Assembly (NCBI GenBank): GCA_021229015.1
Contig: CM037788.1
Location: 38,340,024 to 38,404,023, forward strand
Reading direction: 5' to 3'
DNA: 64,000 nucleotides
From: Solen grandis
Lineage: Eukaryota; Mollusca; Bivalvia; Adapedonta; Solenidae
Shown piece by piece: positions 53,206-64,000 of this stretch (its first letter is position 1; every line of letters begins with the position of its first letter). The position numbers and the translations under genes are program-made. A model generated the notes under the pieces. The model was not told where the DNA came from, did no database searches, and worked only from the letters and a program-made list of their open reading frames with translations.

Positions 53206-55500
53206 TAGCTTGACTATTTGAAGAAAATGAGAACTACTGTAGTCACCCTTGCATCGGCGTCGGCTTTGCAGCTTTTGTTTAAAGTTTTGCATGAAAGTTA
53301 CAATCAACCTTATATCTCAATAACCATTTATGGTATTGACTTAAGTTTAGCAATATGTTCAGGGGCATCATACAACCAAGGTAGATAACTCTTGACTGAA
53401 TTTAATATAAATTATGGACCCTTTTTAATTAAGAAAATTTGGTTTAAGTTTTGCATGCAATAGAAAATTTGGTTAAAGTTTTGCATGCAATAGAAAAATT
53501 GGTTAAAGTTTTGCATGCAAGCTACTACCCAGCTTGATTTGAAACATCTTTAATATGTAAAAGGGCTATCATACTATCAAGATAAATAACTCTTGCTGGA
53601 ATATATTACATGTTATTTCCCCTTTTTAACGTTTTTTTTTTTATGCCCCCCTTCGAAGAAGAGGGGGTATATTGCTTTGCTCATGTCGGTCGGTCCGTAT
53701 GTCCGTCGGTCTGTCGGTAGACCAGACCTTGTCCGAGTGATAACTTAAGTTCTATTTGACCTTTAAGTCTCAAACTTCATGTGGTTGTTGCTCATGATTA
53801 GTAGATGACCACTATTGATTTTGGTGTCATTACCTCAAAGGTCAAGGTCACAAGGTCACATGTTGTGTATGTATAATACCAGACCTTGTCCGAGTGATAA
53901 CTTAAGTTCTATTTGACCTTTAAGTCTCAAACTTCATTGGTTGTTTATTGATTTTGTGTCATTACCTCAAAGGTCAAGGTCACATTTTGTGTATGTATAA
54001 TACCAGACCTTGTCCGAGTGATAACTTCAGTTCTATATGACCTTTAAGTCTCAAACTTCTTGTGGTTGTTGCTCATGATTAGTAGATGACCCCTATTGAT
54101 TTTGGTATCATTACCTCAAAGGTCAAGGTCACATGTTGTGTATGTATAATACCAGACCTTGTCCGAGTGATAACTTGGTTAATGACCCCTATCAATTTTG
54201 GTGTCAATACCTCAAAGGTCAAGGTCACAAGGTTGCATTTGTATATATGTTTGATGACTTGGCCTTGTCCAAATAAAATTTAAGTCCTATTTCAGACTAT
54301 ATGTGGTTGTTCCTTATAATGAGTAGATGACCTCTATTGATTTGGGTGTCAACATCCAAAGGACAAGTTCACAATGTCACATGTTGATATATTTTCATTA
54401 TATAAATGTCTTGCCCAAGTATTAATTAAATCTTGTCATTAATAAGTTGGATTCTTATAAATATTTTGTACGATTTAAGCACTGTCTGACTAATAACTCA
54501 AAATCTCATTGTGTCTGGTTTTATTTCAGTAAACGTTTAGTTCCACATTTTAGCACATTATATTTTCACTCAAATTTTTGAAGTTTGAGAATTTTTTGTG
54601 ACAAGCCAACATTATGAAGGCAAACTCCTTGCATATAATATAGCTATATACATATTATGGCATATGAGGGGGGCATATATGTTTCACAAACATTTCTTGT
54701 TTTTTTTGGTTAAAGTTTTGCATGCAAGGTATTATCATGCTTATATCTCAGAGTCCAGGCATGGGATTGATTTAAAACATCTTTTATATGTTTAGAGGTA
54801 TCATACTATCAAGTAAGATGACACTTGATGGAATATATTACAAATTATGGCCCCCTTTTTAACATAGTAATTTTGGTTAAAGTTTTGCATGCAAGGAATT
54901 TCATGCTTATATTTCAGTAACCAGACATTGGGTTGATTTGAAACATATGTTCAATGGTATTATACTATAGTTGCAGATAGTTTTTGACTGAATATAATGC
55001 AGATAAGGGCCACTTTTTTACTTAGACTTTTTGGTTAAAGTTTTGCATGCAAGCTACTATCCAGCTTATATCTCAGAAATTGTTTATGTTATTGACTAGA
55101 AAGTTTAGGAGTGTGTTCAGGGGCATCAGAAAACCAAAGAGGATAATTCTTGGACTGAATTTTATACAAATTATGGCACTTTTCTACATGGATTTTGGTT
55201 TAAGTTTTGCATGCCAGTGTTATTGTGCTTATGTCTCAGTAACTAGGCATGGGATTGATTTTAGACATCATAAATATATTAAGGGGTATCGGACTACAAG
55301 ATATCATTTAACTATCTTAAGGGAAGATTAAAGATTCATTGATTTACCAAAACCCATTTAGTATAGTCAAGCGTGCTGTCTCTACATTTTGACTTTTAAT
55401 ATACGGGGTATATGAAGGGCAAGAATTGAAATAGATTTCATTTGATTTACCAACAAGCATTTCGAATAGTCGAGCGTGCTGTCCTCTGACATCTCTTGTT
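53206..55500 (+). repeat. 'agcttgactatttg' repeat with nested insertion
   Basis: The left end is 'tagcttgactatttgaagaa'. The right side has the inverted 'tagtatagtcaagcgtgctg' (about 55360) and again 'gaatagtcgagcgtgctgtc' (about 55464). Inside, a block of about 150-250 bp containing 'ggttTaagttttgcatgcaa' is repeated from 53280 to 55220. A different element (53640-54690) is inserted in the middle, splitting the array. Confidence 0.65.
53641..54690 (+). repeat. 'atgcccccttcgaag' repeat nested inside another repeat
   Basis: It starts 'tatgcccccttcgaagaaga' and 'gggggtatattg', and ends 'gaggggggcatatatg'. The left part has (gtcggtcc)-type sequence near 53685-53720. Then come about four tandem units of about 120-190 bp with 'accagaccttgtccgagtga', 'taacttaagttctatttgac' and 'acctcaaaggtcaaggtcac'. 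The host repeat block resumes at 54700. Confidence 0.72.
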
Positions 55501-56059
55501 ACCTTTAGGCTTAAAAAAATCAGTATGCGGTGCTCATTGTACATTTTGCATTGGACATATTTGCAGACTGTTTGATCAACTTCAAAAAGTTTGCTCGCGC
55601 TCTATCTATCAAGAGCCTTCAATTCTGGTTGGATTGTCCTGAAATTTTCACAGAAGATGTATTTTAGTATGAAGATTTCACCTTGGCATTCAATTTTCTA
55701 AATTCGAAAAGATAAAGATTTCATGGCAAAACCGTGTTTCAAACTTAGATCCTAACTCATTCCGTTTCACTACATGATCATGACATCATGATAGGTAATC
55801 TATCGATCGGCCGTCGGTATTCGACGATGATGTGACCTTGACCTTTCATACTCGCGTATGGTTGTTTGACTAACTCATCATGTAAAGACAAACACTTTTG
55901 TAAAGTTTAATGAAGATCCATCCGTAGATATGTAAGTTACAAAGTGGACACGTACGTAGCCTATAAATACCAAAGAGAATTTCTTACAACACTTTTGACC
56001 GTTTAAGCGTTCATATGGTTGATGCGCGCTATACATCTTTGTGTTAACAAACACTTCTT
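55501..56059. other. Non-coding stretch
   Basis: Contains 'gatgtgaccttgacctttca', a dispersed repeat word. No exon seen. Confidence 0.4.
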
Positions 56060-56205
56060 CGAAGTGTTATAAAAATTTATCCGGCTGGCTTGCGGTATAT
56101 CTACTCGGATGCCTCCGTGTATTCGGGGTCTTCCTCCACCTGTAATTAGCTGGACGTCGCTATTTGACTGAAATACTGTCGAAGCGACGGTAAACTCAAA
56201 TAGTC
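56060..56205 (+). repeat. tRNA-derived SINE, family 2, core and 3' end
   Basis: 'ttatccggctggcttgcggt', 'ggatgcctccgtgtattcgg', 'ggtcttcctccacctgtaat' and 'tgactgaaatactgtcgaag', ending 'cgacggtaaactcaaatag' and 'tcaagtcaag'. This is the least decayed 3' end of this family in the window. Confidence 0.7.
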
Positions 56206-56559
56206 AAGTCAAGTAAAAACTAATCATTGAATTGAGGTTACATGTGGACACAAAGATGCGTTACAATACCAAAAATTTTCTAACAACTACACGTACTTTG
56301 TGAATTAAAGGAAGCATAGGATATTGCCTCAAAAAACTTTAGTTATTTTAGATTCAAAACTTTATTTAATTATTTTTTTGGAAATCCACCATAAAAAAGT
56401 TATAGAGCAACACGAAGATTTAAACCTGAATTTTACAAAGACAATTTCTTCAAAATGCTGTACCATTGACCATTAAGGCTCATGGTTGTGCTGCACAGCA
56501 ATAAATTTGTAATGTACATTGCATCGTTAGAAGGGTTTGAAATCCACCCTAAGAGTTCA

Positions 56560-56760
56560 AGTATAAGCACCGAAGCGGACGAAATGAGGACGGGTGACCG
56601 ACGTGCCAAACTTATTGGTTGCCCACGCGGCTTACACCAGAGGGACTAATAAACCGGCCGTTGGACGCTAAGAGCTGTGAAATGCTTTGGTTTCATCCCA
56701 CGTTTGGCACTCTCTTCGTGATACGCCTGACTTAACTTCTTCGTGTCTTCGTTCCACCTA
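56560..56760. repeat. CpG-rich inverted-repeat segment
   Basis: 'gaccgacgtgccaaactt' on the left is roughly inverted as 'cccacgtttggcactc' on the right, with CG-rich sequence between them. The flanks are strongly AT-rich. Probably a decayed MITE-like insertion. Confidence 0.35.
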
Positions 56761-58825
56761 TGTTTTGGATAACTACAGATATTGGCTAAGTTCAACTGTC
56801 AGAATTTCATGACCTATCCAAGCCTATTGCAAGAATGATATAAACTACAGTAAATCAATTAAAAATTAAACACAAAAGAATAAGATTAATTACTAAGACT
56901 CATTTGTCCCGATACTAAAGTTGATGTTAAATTTTTAAATAATTTCAAAGAGGAAGGTATGAGTAGCAATTGGAAATAAGGTCAGAATTGAGGCATTAAT
57001 GAGAACTTTCAAATGCTAAGCCATAATAGTTTTATTGCGAACTGTTAGAGATATAAGAAATTTTAGGACAAGGTAAACGTAATGGGAAAAAAGATCACAA
57101 ATCTAAGACTTGAATACAAAGATCATGTGCAGGATAAAAATTGACGGAAATTGAATTGACCCAAGATAGTCCATTATACTGCTCAAGCTATGAATTGTAC
57201 TACCCTAGACCATGTACAATTTTTAACTTTTACCTCATGGACACTAACTGTTTGATATTAATAATTCCGACGCCAGGCTTGAACGTACCTTCCCGGAAGT
57301 CGTTAAAACGCCACACAACTAAACGAATAGATCAACTTGGTCAGGCAGTATTCTCCTGCCTGCGATTTTATTTATTTCTTAAACCTAAATAACAATAGAC
57401 TATTGAATTGAAAAAATTTACAAATGTTTGTTTGTAACACGCAAATCCGACACATCAATCTTTATATTTTAAATAACTATCATTCGTACATCATTAATGT
57501 TAATCGGTAACAATTATTCATCATGTCATCAAAACAGTGTGCACATGTAAATATTTTGGTTTATTGTTTCGTCTCATGATAAAAAGTTCATATATAAACG
57601 TAATGCACGTACACAAAAAGTCGTGGAGAAGTCGGTCATCAACAACAATTTTATAACAACTGAGAAATCATATAACAACGAATCACTCATACATAAAATA
57701 CTTTTTAGCGGGTAACCACTATTTAAAAGTTTGGTATTGAGTAGAACGTTAAGGAAACCTCAAAATTTAAAATGTGTGTGTAAAAAAGCATTATCAAAAA
57801 TTTATTTGCCAAAATTTGAAGGTCCAAAAATTCGCATTTCAGTGTTTTTATTCAAATTTGGCTACAATAAGAAAAGCAGTTTTACTAACATAACATTGTG
57901 GGGCATATTTATTTATTTTACATTTTCAGAAAGCCTAGATATCAGTAATTGAATATGAAAAAAATAAAGGAACATTTTATGTTGATCATTTTTTATTAAG
58001 AAAGATAATTATAATTTTTTTCATAGCTTTGGAGTAGTTATAGTATACATTTTGGTCCTGGCACAGTGGAAATTTTATGCTTGTTTTGTATTTACCATGC
58101 ATGTTTGATTTTCACCTTCATCTTATAAAATACATCATAAGTTACAAATTGTGAGAAGATATTTTGGAAATATCATTTTTTTTTAGGATTAGGAACTGAA
58201 ATATTTCTATTTTTTTTAAACAAAATTTTAAACAGAGATGTTCTACCGTAAGCTTGATCTTTAAAACGAGCATGGTGACCCCCTTTATCTTTTAGGTTTG
58301 GTCTAAAGTACTTTTGTCCAAAATTTTAGAAAAATAATGCCCTCATAAAAAAAAAAAACAACACTGAAACGCCTTTCATCTTGCCAGGGACTCTTTAACA
58401 TAGAGTATATGTTCATGTATATGAATCCATGAGCCTGCGTATCCGATAAGCACAAATAAAAGGTTGTCTCTAACAATGTTAACATACAGAACTTGTGTGT
58501 ATATTGAAAAGTATACAAACGACGAATATTGCACAATAAAAAAAGTCGTTGATGCCAGTCCTACATTATTCACGGTACTTCAATAAACCCTTTAATTCTG
58601 ACAAATTTACGATCGGATTGGCAGCAACATCACTAAAACATTCTCAAGGGACCGGGCGTTTTAAAAGTGATATTTTGTTTGAGATATTCGCCATTTGCAA
58701 TAATTGTGAAATTAGGCCAAGCGAGATGATGAAAGTCAGTGTGTGTGTGTGAAACTATTTTGAATAAATTTGAAATTGTGCATTCGCCATCGGTTATGGG
58801 ACCGAGTCGGAACTTGGATGAACGT
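56761..58825. other. Non-coding; 3' flank of the minus-strand gene
   Basis: No exon-like frames. The plus-strand TTTATT near 57989-57994 gives a possible AATAAA for the minus gene, 0.8 kb past its stop. A (GT)6 run lies near 58738. Confidence 0.35.
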
Positions 58826-59161
58826 TTAAGAGATGGTACACCATGATTTGCTGGACTGAGGCTGTGTAGAACGTTGTCTTGGTGCCGACACAGGGCGAGG
58901 TTGGGGACGCCCAGTCGCCGCCGGCCTTGACTGCGGCTGCGCAGTCGATGGTCGGCCAGTTGCGATGCGTGCAAGACGCGGTGTGAAATGCTTCATGGGT
59001 TCCACCCAGTTTTCGTTTATCCAGTATCGTGTATACGCCATGATCTTCAAAACTCTCCGTGTCTGACCGCCAATTACTATGTTTTCCGCGATGAGCATAT
59101 GTTTGGAAACCTGGTCAATCTTGTAGAAGTTGTTCAGTCCACCTCTGCACAAGTCGTCATC
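58826..59161 (-). CDS. Exon 3 of the 198-aa gene
   Basis: Acceptor ttattggcag|GATGAC at 59162-59161. It encodes 111 residues from DDDLCRGGLNNFYKI to a TGA at 58828-58826. The second half is GC-rich and encodes the Pro/Arg/Gln tail, which creates long shadow frames on other strands. Confidence 0.8.
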   Translation of the reverse strand, partial: DDDLCRGGLNNFYKIDQVSKHMLIAENIVIGGQTRRVLKIMAYTRYWINENWVEPMKHFTPRLARIATGRPSTAQPQSRPAATGRPQPRPVSAPRQRSTQPQSSKSWCTIS

Positions 59162-60809
59162 CTGCCAATAAAGAGAAAAGCAACTCACGTACACCAAATA
59201 CCTCGTTTAATAGATGTAGGACAACGAGGACTAACCGCGAAACTGTTCTTACTGCATTTGTGGGTCAAGCTACGTTCGAATGAACGTCATGCCCCCGCGA
59301 GTGGGGTGGGGTGGGAGGGGCTAAGACCTTGGGGGTCAAGGTCATTTGAAGGTCATGGTCACCTGCGGGTAGAGCTCATCAAGGTGCATGTACCTGTGTA
59401 GTTTGGAGGTTGTAAGTGGAAGGACTGTTGTGTTATGGTCAAGGTTAAAGTTTTGTAACAAACAGAAAGACAGACCACAAACAAAATGCCCCCGATCTAT
59501 CGTCGCAGGGGCATAAAAAAGGAGACGGAACAGTTTCGCAGTTAACCCTCGCCATAGCCCAATACCTTTATACGGAATAAATGAAACTAATACATTAAAT
59601 TTTTGAACATTTCTTTCACGTCAAAATGGAACACGTTGTTTTCTGACATATGGTAATAACTCTTCTCGACGTTACCTGGGTTGAACCAGTACTTTGCGCC
59701 CGGGAAGGTCTTAAAAATTCTCGCCCGTAGCGGAAATTGAACTTCCAACCTTCGGGTCCGTAACCTTCTGCCTCTACCACTGAACCAATGTGTCCTTAAA
59801 CTGAATAAATCAATAGTACTGTCAGTTGACATTGGTACTAAATTTAGCAATATTTCTGCAAATAAAAATTTTATGCTACTGTAAAATCACTATTTTTCGT
59901 TTACATTAAATATCGTTAAAAATGTATTTAAGGTTATTTCGTGTGTACAATTATTCGTGGATTATTGTTCTTGAAAACAGTGTGTACAAAATAAACATTT
60001 TTTCTTGGGGATTCATAATCGTTGATAAAATCAACCACGAAATATTGACTATTTGAACGCAACGAAAATTAATGATTAAACAGTATATATTTTCCGAAAA
60101 GGAGGAGTCCTGATTACAAGCCCTGACCTGGAAGATAACCTTATTGTTCAGCTCGTCCGGGGACAACATGAAGCACAACGCAACCAATGTGTCCACTTCC
60201 TCCTCCGTCAGACGCTGATGTTGCCTGTAGTCACTATGGAGACAGAAGGAGGGATGGGGTCAATATAGTTGACAGTATGTAGTCGCCATATTTTTAGTCA
60301 TGAAATCCTTATGAAGGTACTGTTTCGACAATTTTGAGAATACCATGGTTATTAATATTCGTGTTTCGGTCATGTTGGCCAAGTGGGAAGAACCGAGTAA
60401 TAAGTCATTTAAGTCGTTAATATGGAATCCCCCTTGCCTGGCGGCCAGCATGTAAGGGTAGTTTAGGCTCAGGAATAGTTGGTTTGGTTTCAAGATAATG
60501 TGACTGGGTGTGGTACCATATGTAACTTGTTCTACGGCGTGATATATCAAAGCAAGGAAGCATTGCACGTATATTTAGACGATGTTCGAACATAGTAAGA
60601 GCACTGTCGACAAAATAAACCATAAATGAAGATAAAATGTAAGTTATGACACACCGAAGTTTCCGCAAGTTTGCCTGGTCAGTCAAATCTAGCACGTGAC
60701 ACATGGAGTCTAGGTAGTACATGAGTTTTGCCCTAGGATCGTCCGACACGTCGACGAAACGCCCGAATTCCTTGACATCTGTTTCCCGAGAGCCTGCCAC
60801 AACGTTCAT
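58826..60809 (-). CDS. Uncharacterised 198-aa protein, three exons
   Basis: Minus-strand exons 60809-60655, 60233-60128 and 59161-58826 join in phase with GT-AG introns. Residue 52 is Arg from CG|T, and the second junction falls between codons. The start ATG has A at -3. A possible acceptor (tcctttttctag) 9 bp upstream means an earlier 5' exon may exist. Residues 1-150 are mixed charged and hydrophobic, including DDPRAKLMYYLDSMCHVLDL, LTEEEVDTLVALCFML and NIVIGGQTRRVLKIMAYTRY. Residues 155-198 are low-complexity, rich in Pro, Arg, Ser and Gln. No signal peptide or membrane span is evident. I do not recognise the family, and the composition suggests a soluble protein with a disordered tail. 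Confidence 0.78.
59262..59516 (+). repeat. 'ggggcata' repeat, copy 2, in intron 2 of the 198-aa gene
   Basis: It starts 'caagctacgttcgaatgaac' and 'gtcatgcccccgcgagtgg', and ends 'gatctatcgtcgcaggggca' and 'taaaaa'. It matches 20983-21240 over its full length with fewer changes, including the gaccttggggGTCAAGGTCA block. Confidence 0.75.
59680..59800 (-). repeat. tRNA-derived SINE, family 1, in intron 2 of the 198-aa gene
   Basis: On the minus strand 'cattggttcagtggtagagg' carries an A box (TGGTTCAGTGG), and 'ggaagttcaatttccgc' a degenerate B box at tRNA spacing. It is followed by 'gaccttcccgggcgcaaagt' and 'actggttcaacccagg'. This is the best family 1 head in the window. The head is not a functional tRNA. 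Confidence 0.68.
59878..60085 (+). repeat. TACTGT fold-back MITE, in intron 2 of the 198-aa gene
   Basis: 'tactgtaaaatcactatttt' at the left is inverted as 'aaaattaatgattaaacagta' at the right. The interior has 'cgtggattattgttcttgaa' and 'gttgataaaatcaaccacg'. About 208 bp, ending 43 bp before exon 2's donor side. Confidence 0.78.
60128..60233 (-). CDS. Exon 2 of the 198-aa gene
   Basis: 106 bp, acceptor tctgtctccatag|TGACTAC, donor TTCCAG|gtcagg. It encodes DYRQHQRLTEEEVDTL and VALCFMLSPDELNNKVIFQ. Confidence 0.8.
60425..60570 (+). repeat. SINE family 3 fragment, in intron 1 of the 198-aa gene
   Basis: 'cccttgcctggcggccagca', 'tgtaagggtagtttaggctc' and 'gtgactgggtgtggtaccat' match 51788-52095. 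The tRNA head is missing and the 3' end is lost. Confidence 0.65.
60655..60809 (-). CDS. Exon 1 (first coding exon) of the 198-aa gene
   Basis: The ATG at 60809-60807 opens 51 codons plus two bases. The donor is CTTCG|gtgtgt, a weaker but acceptable GT site. The alternative, reading on into the intron, gives an AT-derived tail overlapping a SINE and is rejected. Confidence 0.76.
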
Positions 60810-62039
60810 CTTGGTTTTCTAGAAAAAGGAGAGTTGCCATAGAAACAAATCAACACAGGGTTGCGTTGAATACCTTCGCTTCATATTATGATTTATGTAG
60901 CGATTTCAGCGGGAAAAGAAGTTTTCAAGATGGCGTCTTATGAAGTCAACATCTATTTTCCATCGCAACACGTATCATTTTACAAGATAGTCCATGCATA
61001 TTTCTGGCACATGAACATTTACTGTGACACTTTTCACACCCTTAAATAGAAACGACAAACATAATCTGTTGTTTTTCCGATTTTAATGAATGTAGGGAAA
61101 TATCCATTCCAAATCTGGAAATCAAAATCATTGTATGCCATGTTAATCCCGATAATAAGTGGCAGTGCGCGATACAGCTTTGAAGTGTTCCACTTTTTAG
61201 CTCGAGTTTTCTTTCTTTTTTAATCACACCATTGCATAGAAGTAAACGGAAATAGATGAACTTAATTAGTTTCTAGCAACGCTCCTTACCATACTTGTGA
61301 AACATTTTGCCTAAAATTTTGGTTAGTTTCATATAGGAAATATCAATGGTGTAAAATCTTAATGTCGAGTAAGGCTAGGTGGACTGGGACCTAAGGGTTG
61401 ACTTGTATATATAATTCTTTATATCAGAGTTTTATTTGGGTCATACTCTTCTGTCAAAGGGAAGAAATTATGAAATTGTGAACCAAAATGCTGCATGTGG
61501 CAATAAACTGGTAAAGCTCAATACACTGAAATGAGCTGAGTTGACAAATAAAAAGAAAGACAAAAAAAAAAGACCAAACTCTCATTAACAAAACCTCTTC
61601 TGAAACTAGTATGGTAAATAATTATTCATTCATATGTACAATTAAGTTTGATAATCCAAAAAGGAATTGTTCGAAATACTGCAAAAATGGGAAACCGAGA
61701 GTAAATTCCCTTCGTTTCCGTCTGTTTACTCAGTGAGTTGACCTTTTTCCACCCGGACTTACAATTAGAATAGTTCTCAAATATGAGACAGGTAATCTGA
61801 TTGGTTGATACTGTTCAAAAGTCAGATTAAGGAAACAGAAACCGGCCGTCATTAATGGTTTAATAAAAACGAAAAAAAATCGAATGGGAAGTGTAGAGTA
61901 ACCAAGGAAGGGTGTCTTGCATGTACTAGGGTGCATCAAAAAGTATCTGGCCTGGCCTTTTTTAAATTTTCCCAAGGCATTAATCAATGGAATACATAAA
62001 GACATGATGAACACAATAATGACGCCCTACTCGCGTACT
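60810..62039. other. Non-coding 5' flank
   Basis: No exon. At about 61931 'gggtgcatcaaaaagtatct' resembles one end of a mariner-like element, but I found no partner end. Confidence 0.4.
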
Positions 62040-62645
62040 TGCTATCCATTTTTTTTTTTAAAAAGGTTGTCAATCCTGACCTAATGGACCGATACCATAC
62101 ATAATTGATATTGGCCATAATTCTTTCAATGCGGATATTAGAATGTAAACAAGGTGAAACCTAGCATCTCTTGATAATTCAAGGGCAATATTTCTTGGAG
62201 AAAAGTGCGATATTGGAAAAATATAGGCCAGAAACTTTATTTTCAAGTTTTGATCTAGAATCCTTATTTTTTTGCAGATGCTAGAGAGAATATGTTATTG
62301 TTGATTTAGTCATAATTCAAGGGTTATCACACTTGATATTTGCCATAATTAAACTAAGTAAAAGTTCATGATCACGTATGGTCAAGACTGCTTTGTAGAC
62401 GCGGATGCTAGACTGTAAAAATGGCGATATTCGGGCATAATTCAAGGGGCATAACTCTGACCTTATTGTTCAATATCAGTCATAATCGAACTTGGAAGAC
62501 GATGGCCATAATAATCTGCGGAGACTGTAAACAAACGCATGTATAGAGAGACGCGAGGCGGCATGAATGGACACCGGGCACCCAACTATCCTAATACTCG
62601 AAGCTCATCGTGACCACCTCAACTTGGTGACCAGGTGAGCTAAAA
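62040..62645 (+). repeat. 'caggtgagctaa'-ended repeat, diverged long copy
   Basis: It has repeated phrases 'ggccataattc' and 'cataattcaagggcaata' (62112, 62170, 62310, 62435), and ends 'ctcaacttggtgaccaggtg' and 'agctaaaa'. Its end is homologous to the tail of 16738-17723, with a different interior. Confidence 0.55.
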
Positions 62646-62770
62646 TAAGGAAAGTGAAATGAGTTTCGAACTATCTTACCTTTCGACGTCTTACATATCT
62701 TTTTACATCTAAACCTACTACTCCATAACAGGGTCACCAAGGACTTTTTTGGTCAAGATAGTACCCGATC

Positions 62771-63260
62771 TTTTTTTTTTTTTTTTTTTTTTTTATCGAT
62801 CGGCTTCATTTTTGCGAAAACAGTCGGGAACCTGTGAGCACTGTCTAGCACTACCCTATACCTTAGGGGGAAGATCTGGCGCGATCGTCTCAGTCCCCCA
62901 AGGGACGGGTACCGAAAAAGTGACCCATTACTGTTTTTTAAAACCTTCAGTCGTTGTCGTCTTGGTCGTATCAGGGTCCCCTGAAGGTCCTCTTGTCTCG
63001 CCCGCCCTCTTAAGCATTCGTTTAGCCTCTGCCGCTACCTTCCGAGGATCGTGTACCAGTGTGTACTTACGGGTACTCCGGAAACGTAATTCCCCCCCCC
63101 CCCCCCCCCCCCGCTGCCATGGTCCTTTGGCCGGGACTCAATCGGGCCAGAAAAGGACTATAGGAGGACATTCAGGACGACAATCGGGCCGATCAGAACA
63201 TTGATTCATCGGGGACAATCTGGCCGAGATCGGGCCGACTGGAAAAACAGGCCTTGGTGA
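62771..63260 (-). mobile_element. Candidate poly(A)-tailed retroposed fragment
   Basis: On the minus strand a GC-rich, CpG-rich sequence ends in a run of 24 A (plus-strand T at 62771-62794). About 130 bp before the tail a basic reading frame of 54 codons stops at 62930-62928. It is rich in Lys, Arg and Thr (YTLVHDPRKVAAEAKRML and TTKTTTTEGFKKQ). A 21-C homopolymer (63092-63112) breaks the frame upstream. The arrangement ORF end, short 3' UTR and poly(A) fits a truncated non-LTR retrotransposon or a processed transcript. I recognise no domain. Confidence 0.4.
63092..63112 (+). repeat. C21 homopolymer
   Basis: Twenty-one consecutive C. Such runs are prone to length error in assemblies, so frames crossing it are unreliable. 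Confidence 0.95.
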
Positions 63261-64000
63261 ACTGTATACGCCACTGAATGGAGGTATAGGAGGTTTATTT
63301 CTAGTGCGTAACGCATCAATGCACAAAGTTTTGCGCACTTCAAGTATGTAAGTTTACCGGTAAATACATATTTCTCGCTGTTGGGGTTTAAAACCTTTGA
63401 TTAAAAAAGAAACTAAATACTTGTAATACCCACCATGACTAACACTAGCCCAGTGATATACCTGGCTAAAAGTAATCCAATGAAATATAGCCGGACAGAA
63501 TATCTATAAATAGAATTATTATTGGGTATACTGAAATCTATAACGTAAATTCTGCGTAATACATATGTAGTTAGAGACAAAATTTAGGACACCTTAAGAA
63601 TCCACAAAGCAAATAACTTTGACTTAAGTTGAAATAAAAACGGCATTATTTATAAAAGTGGTGTGTCTGTTTTATCATTCCTGAATTTGACATCAATGTC
63701 TGTAACCATAGATTTGTGTTTCCTCCGTCTGGTAAATTAGCTGTTTGGTGTAAGAGTTAAGTATTCTAGAAAACATAGGGTTTATAAAGTGTCCCGACAT
63801 GAAAAATGTGTCTTAAGATGATTCGTGAATATGGTTAGTCCCTGTACTTTATTGTGATGTAGCTGGTTCTTTCTGCGACTTGGTACAATGTCCAAAGTGC
63901 ACACTTTCCTTATGTAGAACACAACGGGTAATACTAAGCACAGACTAACGTTATGCTATAGACTGACATACTGAAGGTCCCACTTAATCTGGTGTTACAA
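63261..64000. other. Non-coding stretch to window end
   Basis: AT-rich with no exon, repeat or structured element that I can identify. Confidence 0.5.

Noticed and set aside
58988..59401. 137-codon plus-strand reading frame
   Set aside because: It is the shadow of exon 3 of the minus-strand 198-aa gene and runs on into the 'ggggcata' repeat.
61931..61960. Second mariner element from its left end
   Set aside because: Only one end-like stretch is present, with no inverted partner, TA-flanked right end or transposase motif within 2 kb.
62749..63204. 151-codon plus-strand reading frame
   Set aside because: It begins in the T24 run (poly-Phe), crosses the C21 run (poly-Pro) and has no motif. 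The minus strand is the more plausible sense.

Overview
This is AT-rich animal nuclear DNA. The dense molluscan-style repeats (tRNA-derived SINEs, TTAA-flanked hairpin MITEs, repeats containing 'gggccataact', repeats ending in 'caggtgagctaa') suggest a bivalve, possibly a heterodont clam; that placement is inference. No operons or bacterial features are present. Nearly all reading frames above 60 codons are chance or repeat-derived. Only four stretches look like host or transposon coding exons with usable splice sites.

Layout. 1-12 kb: no genes; a short-TIR family (CACTGTA ends), one TTAA hairpin MITE, a 53-bp minisatellite and a fold-back MITE. 12.3-13.6 kb: a complete but dead mariner with TA flanks. 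14.0-15.5 kb: a microRNA-like hairpin, then a 161-bp satellite of about 5.8 units ending near a palindrome. 16.4-25.8 kb: repeats, including a pogo-like non-autonomous element. 25.85-26.2 kb: the 3' coding exon of an unidentified minus-strand gene, cut by a 100-N assembly gap. 26.4-43.9 kb: repeats, with two intact miniature LTR elements at 27.5 and 35.8 kb. 44.95-52.5 kb (+): a four-exon gene for a 103-aa protein resembling NCBP2AS2, with transposon-like termini around exon 1 and SINEs or MITEs in its introns. 53-55.5 kb: nested repeats. 58.8-60.8 kb (-): a three-exon gene for a 198-aa protein I cannot name. 62.7-63.3 kb: a poly(A)-tailed retroposed-looking fragment.

The most interesting system is a family of terminal-repeat retrotransposons in miniature (TRIMs), about 385 bp long. 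Each has roughly 141-bp LTRs starting TG and ending CA, an 18-nt tRNA-Leu-type primer-binding site, about 105 bp of non-coding interior with a conserved 8-bp hairpin, a purine tract and 4-bp target duplications. Every LTR contains a tRNA-like segment with Pol III A and B boxes at tRNA spacing, usually downstream of a TATA box. A third copy is a solo LTR with its own 4-bp duplication. This parallels the plant Cassandra TRIMs, which carry 5S rRNA promoters in their LTRs, but here the module is tRNA-derived.
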